From Macrotrachela quadricornifera (Eukaryota; Rotifera; Eurotatoria; Philodinida; Philodinidae): 64,000 nucleotides of DNA. A model generated the notes under the pieces. That model worked only from the letters and a program-made list of their open reading frames with translations, made no database searches and was not told where the DNA came from. Shown here in pieces: positions 47,309 through 58,372 of this stretch; the stretch's first letter is position 1; the number at the start of each line of letters is the position of its first letter. The stretch is taken from contig JAJEKB010021488.1 in assembly GCA_022393335.1 (NCBI GenBank), forward strand, positions 1,041,745 to 1,105,744, read 5' to 3'. The position numbers were made by a program, and so were the translations under genes.

Positions 47309-48163
47309 TCAATATATACAAGATGTGAATTACTTCACATCTAAAAATTTTACATTTTAGATACGTCTTATTGGCGAAGTTTCGGTAATCCGTTTTGTTA
47401 AATTGTTTCCGCGGGACAAAAAAAATCAGTATTTTTAGGTTTACTCGATCGTGATAACATCTATCAAAAAACTATTTCCACCACTCGATAGAGCTCATCG
47501 ATTTCTACTTGAAATATATTAAATGAATATTGGACTATACTCATGGATGAATTAGCTCTAAAAAAGTCGAATCTGGATCTAAGATATCCTACACGAAACT
47601 ATTAATTATTGTGTGTTCATATTTTTTAACATTGAAATTATCTTGGACAAAACAGTGTTTATGGTTATATTCTTTTCTTACGAATAAATTTCAACATAAC
47701 TAACTATTATTTTGAATTATTCTGTAAGAACAATCGAAACTATCCAACAAGAACGAAAATTATGTTCATCGCTCTTTTCTCTCCATTTGTTTGTTGTCAA
47801 CGAATTTTTCTCTTGCTTTTCGTCATAACTTATTCTATAGAAGAAAAATGATATATATCCATAACAACATAAAAAAAGGAAGAATAACGCTAACAAGAAT
47901 CTTACAAAATAAGAGAGCGAATATTATATATAAATAGATGCACCCTTTGCATAATCTCATAATATGCCAATAGTGTCAAACTTGTGAAACCGAATTCAAT
48001 TATTGCAATCTCCTTCGAATATTCAACTTTCCAGTATTATTTCTAGGGTGTTACGATTTCATGGCATCCCAGTTTGTCTACATTATGGATAAGCAGTCAT
48101 GACCGGTTTCGACCTTGCTCAGGAATCTTATCAAAGAACTGATTATCCATTAAGGTCGGATTA
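47309..48163. other. Intergenic stretch
   Basis: No gene seen. A short imperfect palindrome (ATGGATAA ... TTATCCAT, 48083-48151) lies next to the large inverted repeat. Confidence 0.35.
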
Positions 48164-50098
48164 TTTATAAAACACGCGATGACCCACGATGACTTATATT
48201 CTTTGCCAGTAAGTAGGTTTAGTCGAGTTAGGTATATCCCCAAAATATCAGACTTTTATAATGTAGTATAAGAAAAATAGCATAGGATCTATTTTCTCAT
48301 TTTTAAGTCTTATAACTGAATTTTTACAAATTAATGACGTTACATAATAAGTTACAACCAGAGTTTCTCAATCAAGTGATTGTAAAATTTTACTCAATTT
48401 AAAATCTCGTTATTGAGAGAATAGTTTTATGGATTTTAACACAAATCGTTCTAAAAAATATCAAATACTTGTTTTTGCTTGTGAAATGTCATACGAAAAG
48501 TTCTCAACACCTGTATTTCGACCAAACGGTAATGTTGATAAGACTATATCTTAATAACGACTTGACTAATTCAGCCAAAATTATTTCTGGATGTATATCT
48601 CTACGATTTCTACTTAGAATAGAATTTTCAATTCAAATCAATATATTCTTAACTATTTATGAGTCATGCAATATTGACAAATAGTCATATTTTCAACTAC
48701 TCTCGTGAATTATAGCTCGTAGGTGAAATCAAATAGAGATCAGAAATTTTTATTAGAGGTAGAATTTTCACACTTCTTTCTTTACAATTATAAGAAGTTT
48801 CGAAGAATGAAGAAATTATCTAGTGAATTTATTCATTCAGTAGATGATATTCACTTTGATACTGTTTTTAGTTTTACATTCATTCTTCTTATTCTTTTCA
48901 TTCCATGTCAACGTGATCTTTTTTCCATTGACACGGTGATTGGCAAAGAAATGTTTTCATGTGATTTTATTTTTCTTTCGAGTTGCTGATAATCTTTAAA
49001 TTCTCTTTGTGCTAGATTTTCGAGTGGTAGTTGAACCACGGATGCTTGATTTGCCATGCTTCCGTCCTGATCGTGATGGGACGTTAACTTCAACCGTAGC
49101 TTCGAACTGGGGCGGTTGGTAAGTATAATAAGCGGCAATGATTGCCGCACGTTGTTTCATAGCTCTAATTGTGAGGATCATAGACAAACCTAAATGATAT
49201 AATGTGCCTTGAAATTTTGAGTTAAGAGGTCTATTGTGTATATGGTACAACGATTTCAAATTCACCGGTGTTGTGAAGAGCGCGAATTGATTCATTCTTC
49301 TGCTTAGTAATATGATTGTCTATAATATCTATAATACGTGACAGAGATTGTGCTTCCCAATTTGCATTATTTTTTAACACATAAATTTCTGATCTCTATT
49401 TGATTTCACCTACGAGCTATAATTCACTAGAGTAGTTGAAAATATGATTTTTTTTGTTAATGTTGCATGACTCATAAATAGTTAAGAATATATTGATTTG
49501 AATTGAAAATTCTATTCTAAGTAGAGATCCTAGAGATATACACCCAGAAATAATTTTGGCTGAATTGGTCAAGTCGGTATTAAGATATAGTCTTATCAAC
49601 ATTACCGTTTGGCCGAAATACAGATGTTGAGAACTTTTCGTATAACGTTTTACAGGCAAAAGCAAGTATTTGATATTTTTTAGAACGATTTGTGTTAAAA
49701 TCCATAAAACTATTCTCTCAATAATGAGATCTTAAATTGAGTAAAATTTTACAATCACTTGAATGAAAAACTCTGGTTGTAACTTATTATGTAACGTCAT
49801 TAATATGTAAAAATTCAATTATAAGACTTAAAAATGAGAAAATAGGTCCTATGCTATTTTTGCTTATACTATATTATAAAAGTCTGATATTTTGGGGATA
49901 TACCTAACTCGACTAGACCTACTTACTGTCAAAGAATATGAGTCATCGTAGGTTGAAAAAAAAATGTTTATTGAAAATCTTCCTTATCTTACAACCATTT
50001 GGGTCATCGTTGACCTTCATAGAGTCAGCTCGGCGAGCTCTATCTATCTATAATATCAGCTGTTGATTTGGGGGTCATCGCGTGTTTTACAAATACCC
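48164..50098. mobile_element. Large foldback element with about 570-bp inverted arms
   Basis: The ends read TTTATAAAACACGCGATGACC on the left and the mirrored GGTCATCGCGTGTTTTACAAA on the right. The left arm (about 48168-48740) is repeated as the reverse complement at about 49385-49950 with only scattered differences, for example GGGGATATACCTAACTCGAC. The right arm carries an extra segment of about 110 bp (49951-50068). The 640-bp spacer between the arms is not palindromic. No transposase recognised. Confidence 0.85.
48960..49295 (-). other. Coding-like spacer segment inside the foldback element
   Basis: The spacer contains overlapping minus-strand frames: 99 codons beginning MNQFALFTTPVNLKSLYHIH and ending KSSTKRI, and 80 codons with a helical LPLENLAQREFKDYQQLERK stretch. 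Composition is less AT-rich than the arms. It might be captured host coding sequence or a decayed element gene; I recognise no domain. Confidence 0.25.
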
Positions 50099-50467
50099 CT
50101 AAATATTGTTATACAATTAGATCTTCTTCGTTGTATTACATATTTTTCAATTCATGATAGCTAGTACTTTTCATTGATTGATTGTCTGCATCCCTGAGTT
50201 ATTTGTTAATGTTGTTATTTGAATAATGTGAGAGCCATTTCTATTGCTTATTCAAACGGAACCAGCACAGCCCATTAATGAGTTGTTTGACCCTGAGAAT
50301 CACTCTTTCCCTCATCAATATACTTAAATATTGATTGAATCGATTGTGTGACGAAATAATTCATTTTCACTAAACGACCAACAAAATTCGTAACAGACAT
50401 AATCATGCTCGAACAAATCGCTACCTTGTCTTCTTGGTCGTTCTCCCGACCATCCACCAACATAGAC
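50099..50467. other. 5' flank of the secreted-peptide gene
   Basis: Nothing recognised; the minus-strand ORF at 50275-50469 has no motif. Confidence 0.35.
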
Positions 50468-50480
50468 ATATATATATATT
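50468..50480 (+). promoter_or_regulatory. TATA-box region of the secreted-peptide gene
   Basis: ATATATATATATT lies about 90 bp upstream of the ATG at 50568, giving a plausible start site near 50500 and a 5' UTR of about 70 bp. Confidence 0.5.
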
Positions 50481-50567
50481 AAGAGAAGTAGTGTGCACAC
50501 ACAAATATATTCTCAGTTCTCAATTTCTCCCATTTTCTGTATTCAACTGACACGATCGTCCTCGATC

Positions 50568-50900
50568 ATGCGTACTATCATCGTTGGTGTTTTTCTACTG
50601 CTGGTCCTTATTTGCATCGTGAATGCCGAAAGTATTTCCATCCAGAAACGTTCGCGATTGCACGCCAAGACAAATCTAGAACTGCGTAACGTGTTACGTA
50701 ATCTTGCTAACAACGATGAAGAAGACTCGGCCGAGATGTTTCGACGCCAACTGAAATCCTATTTTCACAAATATATGAGCAAGAAATCAATCTTTTCTTG
50801 GAATTTGGACGAGAAACAGAAGGCATGCGTAAACAAGTGCATTCCAGTTCCTGATGCCGAATTTGAAGACTGTTACAAGAAATGCAATGATAGCCAATAA
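50568..50900 (+). CDS. Small secreted four-cysteine peptide precursor
   Basis: 110 residues. A strong signal peptide (MRTIIVGVFLLLVLICIVNA, cut before ESIS) is followed by QKRSR, a possible dibasic processing site, then a charged helical stretch. A C-terminal mini-domain holds Cys87, Cys91, Cys102 and Cys106 in a C-x3-C-x10-C-x3-C pattern, the arrangement of two-helix disulfide hairpins. Start chosen at 50568 because signal peptide and TATA spacing both fit; an in-frame ATG at 50493 would put 25 unlikely residues before it. AATAAA at 50948 fits as poly(A) signal. Role unknown: signalling peptide, inhibitor and defence peptide are all possible. Confidence 0.75.
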   Translation: MRTIIVGVFLLLVLICIVNAESISIQKRSRLHAKTNLELRNVLRNLANNDEEDSAEMFRRQLKSYFHKYMSKKSIFSWNLDEKQKACVNKCIPVPDAEFEDCYKKCNDSQ

Positions 50901-52056
50901 ATTCCAAATAGAACTGCTTTCTTCTTTAGTTTTATTCTTTTACATGTAATAAACTGCTAGCATGTTTTTATTATTATCATTTGAGATCAATCCCTTTTGT
51001 TTTTGACTATAAACATTAAACTTTCATTTACTCTTCTTTATCAAAAATATAATAAATTTCGACGTCCAATGATTGATTAATTAACGAGTACTATCGAATA
51101 AACTATTAAGTTTTGCAACAAAAGTCAAGAAACCAATCTATCAGGTTTAGATCGCCAATGTACTCATTGACTCGACAGTTATGGACAGCTCGAAAACCTT
51201 TAATCCATTTTCGAGAAAGTATTTTTTTTATATGCATATTAATATCTGTTTCTAGGTTTCCTAACAAATGGAAATACATGACGGATGTGCAAAATAAATT
51301 GTTCTCTCAATATTTTGTAGAGAATTTCACAATACATCTTTTCATTGAAATGAAACAGAGTTAACGGTAAAATATTGAGAGGATCATCTATTCTGCCGCA
51401 GTCCTTAGTTAAAAAGGGATGTGTCGAGCATTTCTGATTATCAATGTGAAATGAATAATTTTTAAATAAAAGAAAACAAAAATTTCACCTTTGCGTAAAA
51501 TTGTAAATCTTGAGTAGATAATTCTAATGTATTCCTCACAATTGAAATTCTAGATAACTTTTACGGCACTCTAAATGCTTCTTTGAATTTCATTGACTGT
51601 TTATCATCTAGGCATATATTTAGTTATGTATATACGTTTTACAGTGAATTTTTGAAAATGTAAAGCACTTCACTCGGATTATTGCATTATATCAGCATAC
51701 TTTGAGTAAGGTTATATGATGTAGCCAGAGCTTTTCTAACCGTAGTAAACAAATGTTTTATTTCAGAAAAAGGTTAGCGAATGTTTCATTACTTTTGCAT
51801 TGCATGCTATTAATGAAAACAAAGCTTGTCACGGACAAATAATGATTTACAAAACAAGTTAAAATTAATTCTAATCATATTTTAATTCATCTATAACCAA
51901 ACTATTTTATAATAGTAAACGATGTTTATCTAATGATTCTAAATCATGAATATATATCACACAATGTATTGATACCATATCTGCTTATCTACTTTATTTC
52001 ATTTTAATCATAAAATGGGATATAAAATATTTCATTCTATTATTTATTAAGACATA
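50901..52056. other. Intergenic stretch
   Basis: AT-rich with no supported gene. The 83-codon ORF at 51113-51364 lacks motifs. Confidence 0.35.
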
Positions 52057-52241
52057 TTAATATATTATTTTGACAACTTGTTCTTTTCTCAAGTAGTTCA
52101 AAACAACTGAACCAGCTGAAGCGGTGGTGTATTCCAATGTAACATCATTTCTTTGTCTAACGATTCGTGATCCAGAACTCGATTGCCACAAATGTATTGC
52201 TTCAGGATTGTCAAAAACAGAGCATACAAGTAATGCATTGA
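52057..52241 (-). pseudogene. Orphan coding fragment (about 60 codons)
   Basis: An open minus-strand frame without a start codon reads NALLVCSVFDNPEAIHLWQS, then a Ser-rich turn, RIVRQRNDVTLEYTTA and VVLNYLRKEQVVKIIY-stop. Residue composition and regular hydrophobic spacing look like real protein. Upstream there is a T-run and then a stop, with no clean AG acceptor. It is either the last exon of an unseen gene or a gene fragment. Family not recognised. Confidence 0.35.
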
Positions 52242-52639
52242 AAAAAAAAGTATTTCTTTATTAAATTTCTTAAAAAAATAATAGTATTCTCTTTAAAACA
52301 TTAGCGTTAGTTTCAACGCAGTGAAAAAGCCCCATCCAGTTTATCCTGGGTGCTGCCACTACATCTATTAATCAATATTTATCTTTCTTTTTAATATATT
52401 GTTATTTTCTACAATAATTCAATCCAATATAATATTCTCACTGTAAAATAGAACTTTGACACGAGATTTGACAATTATTATTATTACTCTGGCTTCAATC
52501 ATTTTTTATTTTATGACAGTTATATTTAATATAGAAAGCAAAATTACATGAATATTAAAGCTATGAATTCTGTTCTTGTTCTAGATTATAAGGAGAAAAA
52601 TTTGACGAATGTTTTTTTATAATAAAAGCAAAAATAAGT

Positions 52640-55157
52640 TTATAAACTTTTGCGAATATCCTCGAGTAAACTTTCAAGTTTCTTGCTATCTTTACCAAGA
52701 AGATCGATGAGACGTTTACGTGCTTTTTGTACAATACCATGCCACATTGACGAAAAAGCAGCAAATCGTGTTTCAAGTACGACGATGACAATGGCCGAGA
52801 CGAGCACCTGATTGTTTGTCGACTGTTGAAAGTCATTCAGCGATTTACCAGTCAATTTTTCAATACTTTTTGAATCCAAATCCCAGGAACCATCAAACTT
52901 TTGTTTGTTGATCAAATGACGAACAATATCTTGATTGTCTGTCGGCCACACATCTTCGTTTACTTTTGGATTGATGACACTTGAGAATTCTTCAAAGTCA
53001 CATTCGTCATCCATGTCGTCATCAGCAAGGCAATCTGCCATCATGAAGGCAGCACTCCTGTCATAACAGATATTGGCCGCACTGCGTGAGACAGCTCTAT
53101 TGGAAAGACTGATTGACGAATTACACATCATCATCTGTTGGGGCATTGCCCCAGAGCGGGGCATCATACGTGCAGTGGTAGCAGAAAACCTTGCAGAATG
53201 TATTCCTAAATGTTGATCATCTGCGGATATTTGAATGGGCACTTCGCGTAAAACCATATCAGCATTGCTAGCATTCAGTCGTTTCTCAACACCGACAAAA
53301 GCTGTATGAGGACTGAGAATATTATATTTAAGTGACAGATCAATAATACGTTTCTGTATAGTTTCTTTCGTTGTTGTACTTTCATCTTTTGATACAACTG
53401 GCTGTTGAAATCGAGTTTGTAGTGAGCCTTTATTGCCTTTATTAGTTGATGGTGGTAATTTCGAATGCTGTAGTTCAAGAATAAGTGCTTTAGCAGCCAA
53501 TCGAGCAATTGTCGCGTTGTTGCTCATATTGGGCACTTGAGTGATGTTTGCCACACCTAGCCGATGCTGTTCTGTCTTTAATTCGACACTAGAATTATGA
53601 TCGAATTCATAAGACTTATCTTCAATGAGAGCATAGACAATAAGTCGATCATTAACGTAAACAGGTGGGGTATTTGTCGGCACATTTATTAATGCTGTCG
53701 TGCCCAAATTCCATTTAACTTGCACATTTGTAATACAAGGCTGTAAAGCCTTTTGTAATTGTTCACCGACATGTACATCGGCACTGGTATTTGGTGGAAT
53801 GAAAACAAAACGTCCATTTGTCGCTCGAGCTAAGCCTTTCACAAGCGAACGACTAGGAGAATGACCCAAACCAAAAGAGAAAATGCGAGAAGATGTAGCC
53901 ATTGAACGACAAAGATCGAGAACTTGGTCGACATTGGAAATTTCACCATCAGTAAGTAGAAAAATTTGACGTGCACGACCATGAGCTGGAGGATTTGCTT
54001 CAAGCCATTGAAGGGGACTCAACTGAAAGAGAACAATCATTGTGATAAATAAATAAATAAAAATTGGAAAAAGAAGATATACTTACCAGTTCAGTACCAC
54101 CTAAATCGGCCTTCATCCTGTTAATTAATCCTTCAGCTTTTTCAGCATTCGTCTCATCATAGATACTAGTAATGTCGTTAAACAAAGTTTGATGAGTAGA
54201 ACCGAATCGAACAATATTGAATTGACAATTGACTGGAAGACTTTTGAGAAAGAGTAACATGGCTTGACGAGCCAAACCAATTTTGCCTTCATCTTCCATT
54301 GATCCACTGCAATCAACAATAAAAATAAACTCATTCATAGTCTCAACATTATTCATAGCTTTTTGGCAATCTTCTTCACTGGGTGTAAATGAGGCCATTA
54401 CTGCACCAGATTCAACAGCAACAATCGTGTTCAGTCGATTCTTACTTAGTTCGATATCAACAAGAATATCACGATCCAAATGAGTATTCTCTTGGGCAAA
54501 TGTAATCACATAAGCATCTTGATTGCCAAGATCTACTTGAATTGGATGAGATGCTGAACTAACACGAGTAACTCCTACTTTTTCAATTTGACATTGAAAT
54601 CCAATAGTGTATGGACTTTTTTGAACATATTTAGAGGTAGTACCAGCTGGAGAACTGATTCCACCTTTATCAGGATTGTAACGAGGTGCAATGGTTGTTG
54701 GAACAACAAAACGAATTTTAGTACCATTTTCAACTAGATTCAATTCTGAGACATATGAAATAGTAATTTCACATTCTTTGCCAGGTGGAAGAGCACCAAC
54801 ATTGATAATGAAATTATCTTGCGATTTTTCGTCTTGTTCAAGTAAATAAGCTCCATGACCTTGTTCGAGTGCTTCGGTATATTCTTGCTGAGCTTTATTC
54901 TTCTCTTTCAATTGAGCAATAATTTCACGATCATCGATGCGTGCCACAAATGCATATATAGCTGCTTGTTCTTCAATAGGAAAACAGTAGACCGCTTCGA
55001 TTGAGGTTTTTTCATCATTTCGAAATATTTGGGTAATCTTTACATCAGCAGCAAATGATCGAATAGTGGCTTCAATATTCACTCTTTTCAGAGGCACGTA
55101 CTGTTGTTCTTCCGAATGTTTAAAAGCTACTTGTGAGTCTTGTTTGATTCGAAGCAT
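52640..55157 (-). CDS. VIT and von Willebrand factor A domain protein (VWA5A/ITIH-like)
   Basis: 817 residues in two exons (55157-54087 and 54022-52640) joined by a 64-bp GT-AG intron in phase 0. Residues about 1-140 form a VIT domain (VNIEATIRSFAADVKITQIF, EAVYCFPIEEQAAIYAF, FIINVGALPPGKECEITISY). Residues about 275-450 form a vWA domain with a complete MIDAS: D282-x-S284-x-S286 in VDCSGSMEDEG, then GGTEL and IFLLTDGEISN. The C-terminal half resembles VWA5A-type proteins, with DIVRHLINKQKFDGSWDLDS and a terminal basic helix. There is no signal peptide, so a cytoplasmic protein like VWA5A is more likely than secreted ITIH. It probably mediates metal-dependent protein binding. A methionine-rich MMPRSGAMPQQMMM stretch is lineage-specific. 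Confidence 0.92.
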
Positions 55158-55855
55158 GTTTAAAAAAATGTATGTTTTTTATGTTTATCAATTCTTCTTA
55201 TATATCGTATGTTTTTCTTCTACCGATGAAACACACACACGTCAAGAATATGACTCAGAAAGTATCGATTACGCATGGTGAGATAACATGCAAAGAACGG
55301 AAAGAAATTACACCAATAGATAAGAAAAGATTCAAGCGACAATGAATGTGGAATTATTTATAAAAATGGAGAGTCAGAATGATAAACTTTGATAATTGCA
55401 CAATATCAAGAGGGTGATGATGAAAGCACATGCACCATCTGTTATGTATATTCTAATGATTCTCTATCAAATGAACCAATCATCAATGCTCATTCTATCT
55501 ATATGTAAGAGAGTAATCCTGTAGATGGAGATTACTTAAAAATCGTGTATTTCAAACTAGAGCGAACTTATCTTCAGATTATTTGAATTGTATTAACAGT
55601 AAATGATATCAAAAAATGAGATTTTAGTCTTTTCATCTGAAATGTTTATAAATATTTAATCTCGAAGATTATTCTTGAAAAAGAAGTTTATTGTAAAATA
55701 ACAGAAAATTAATAAATAAAGGATGACGAAGAAGAAGAATACTCGTTTTGAAAAGAAAATCAGCAGTATTTTGATGGAATACATGTTGTTTCTTAACATT
55801 TAACGATATCACGAAAACACTGTCGACATAAATCGGATTCATTTTCTGTAATTAT
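55158..55855. other. Upstream flank of the VIT/vWA gene
   Basis: AT-rich and without recognisable coding sequence; it includes the promoter of the minus-strand gene, but no core element stands out. Confidence 0.35.
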
Positions 55856-56086
55856 TCATGCATTCTCTGTTCCCATTACTTCTCCATGTTTTGTACTATA
55901 AATAGTATTGTTCGCACAGCATCTGCCATTTTCGGACCAATAACATGTTTCAGGATAATCATATTCACTAATATAACCTATGCAACATTGCCTTATGCCA
56001 TTACTTTCAGCATTAATGTAATCGTAGTCACTCAATCCTTTTTTTCTTAAAATATCGTCTTTTGCAAATATCGCGTATATATACAC
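55856..56086 (-). CDS. Hypothetical Cys-containing small protein
   Basis: A 76-codon frame (MYIYAIFAKDDILRKKGLSD ... to a stop at 55856). The second half holds five cysteines, two of them in CC pairs (RQCCIGY, ETCYW, GRCCANN). The start is uncertain: the pattern looks like the last exon of a secreted Cys-rich protein, with a possible acceptor AAAAAAAG before GATTGAGTG. Family not recognised. Confidence 0.3.
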   Translation of the reverse strand: MYIYAIFAKDDILRKKGLSDYDYINAESNGIRQCCIGYISEYDYPETCYWSENGRCCANNTIYSTKHGEVMGTENA

Positions 56087-56736
56087 AGGAATTTATTTCA
56101 TAGAGAAAGAGAGGAAGATATACTTATAAAAATAAGCAAGCATACATTCAGGTGTGTTTCATGTTAAATTTTGTCCAGGGTAATTTAGAAAGCTAAAATT
56201 TTTACAATAAACTCCTATTATCATTAGAAATTCGACACTCTGAATTTTTCAAGTCTTACTATAGGATATACTGAAGCTAGTCGATCAAAAACAGTTGTTT
56301 GATATTTAATACAAAGCACAATTCAGAATTATTGATTCACTTACACAAAAACACTAAGTAAATCGAATGAATACGAACTTAATGAACGATTTTCTACGTT
56401 ACATATACTGTCAAATATAACATTTGAATACATGATGTGATAAAATATCATATGAGAGAGAAAAGAAAACGTGTGAAATGGAGAAATATTGACATATCTA
56501 TTGCATTATAAACAAGACATATTACTAAATATTCATGTAATAAATCCTTCAATAATGTGCGTTTGATAACGAGTATGATTTTTTTCCGAATACAATTCTA
56601 GTTAAGTACACTTTCACAAATTAAACACGAGATACACAAAATTACATATGTAAATTACAATGCAAAAAAGAGAAAGTTTATGGGAAAACACAATAATAAT
56701 TAAACTACCACAATACTAGATTAGTATGTCATATAT
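56087..56736. other. Intergenic stretch
   Basis: AT-rich; nothing recognised. Confidence 0.35.
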
Positions 56737-57107
56737 CCCCGTGGCCAAAATAAACTGGACACCCTATTTTTCTGATGATTTCTTCTTATCAACACACTAT
56801 TCAATCTCTTATTTGTGTCATAGATAGATCTTCTATTGCTGAACATATTCTACAAATTTCAGTCGAATAGGGTGAGAATTGTTTGAAAAATTTTGGAATC
56901 AATAGCAAATTTTCGATTCACTGCCATATGAGTACATGAAATATATTTCTACTTTTCTCAAACAATTCTCATCCTATTCGAATGAAATTTATAGAATATG
57001 TACAGCAATACAAGATCTATCTATGATACAAATAAGAGATCGAATAGTGTGTTGATAAGAAGAAATTATCAGAAAAATAGGGTGTCCAGTTTATTTTGAC
57101 CACGGGG
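56737..57107. mobile_element. Mariner-like palindromic MITE, 371 bp
   Basis: The ends are CCCCGTGGCCAAAATAAACT and the mirrored AGTTTATTTTGACCACGGGG, bounded by TA on both sides. Both arms remain complementary to a loop near 56920 (for example CAACACACTATTC versus GAATAGTGTGTTG). No ORF. Termini and TA target suggest a Tc1/mariner-mobilised element. Confidence 0.88.
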
Positions 57108-58186
57108 ATATATTAAAAGTCCAGAGTTTGTCCAAATAAGTGTCGCTTATGGTCTGTGAGGGGGAGGACCAAATTTCTACCTTTAAACACTTCAACACTC
57201 TCTTTCAGATCGTGTTTCACAAAATGGTCAACATAGATAATCATAGTATAACAAGGTAATAATAGCAACTATTCTACACATTTACTGAAATGCATATGTT
57301 TTGTAATTTTGTAGAGAATTTATTCTAGGAGAACCTAAAGAACAGGAGTTAAAGCACAAATACTGATATTGAGTTCACGTTTAATTTTTCTTTTTTTGTG
57401 AAGCATATTTTTAGAAAATTATGCAAGATCTGCATGAATTAACTGTTATGTGATACGAAAAAAAAATTTCCAAATATGAGCAAATTAATAAGAAGCGAGT
57501 CTTTAATCGAAGATTATTTACTTTGAGTATGAAAAATATTATTAGAGATGTTAAAAAAAACTTTAATCATTTTGTTATATTTTTAAACTAAATGAAAACA
57601 CCATCATATGCAGTGTAATTTGAGCTTTAGAGCAATGCATTCATCATTGAAAAAGAAATAACTGTGTGTAATGGTTTTAAATAATAAATGCAGAAGAGAG
57701 AAAAAAAAAAGCTATTCAGGTATATTGTAGAAAAATATGTAATTTGCACTTTTACTTTTCACACAATAAGAAAATGAAAAAATTTTCTAATTACATTTAA
57801 GACAATCGTCATCATTTTGTCATTTTTCAGTTTTTTTTTACGTCGAGCTAGATGCTTTTTAAAAAATAATATAGTTTTGCTATGAAGGAAGATAGAAATA
57901 GTGAACTTATTAATATCATCCAAGAATTATGTCTCGTTTGTAAAATTTGAGCAATATCAGATCTCGAGAATATACGTTTAATTAACATGCCTGGAAAACT
58001 CAAATCGATTAACTCATATGCTGAATTAATCTTCATTGTATTCGAATGATTTACTATAGAAAGAAGCGAAAGAAAACAAGTTGATGAAAAAATATCAATC
58101 TACAATGGAAAGTTTTTTCGAAGATTCTCACTCAATAATATTGACCCTTTCTCTAATCATATGTGTGGAAATGGTAGAACATTTAA
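57108..58186. other. Intergenic stretch
   Basis: No gene supported. The minus-strand ORF at 57848-58036 is unrecognised and is not called. Confidence 0.35.
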
Positions 58187-58372
58187 TACCTATTCTTGAG
58201 GATCCCTGATGAACCAACTCTTTACATTTCCAGGGTTGCGAACAAACATAATTATCATAGTTGGATAGCACATAATACTATTATAAATGAAATAAATTCT
58301 GTGACAGATGAATTAGTAGAGGCAATTCAATCTCATGCGCACTACGAAAAACAAATGTCAATGATATTGTAA
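58187..58372 (+). pseudogene. Possible mariner-type transposase fragment
   Basis: An open frame without ATG reads RIPDEPTLYISRVANKHNYH, then SWIAHNT and a helical end. The DEPTLYISRVANKHN segment resembles the first-aspartate region (SDEAxFHLSGxVNKQN) of mariner-like transposases. Only this piece is present. Identification rests on one motif. Confidence 0.35.

Noticed and set aside
49951..50068. Self-cleaving ribozyme in the extra arm segment of the foldback element
   Set aside because: I looked for hammerhead core motifs (CUGANGA plus GAAA with pairing stems) and did not find them together.
57848..58036. 62-codon minus-strand ORF
   Set aside because: No recognisable domain and lies in AT-rich DNA.
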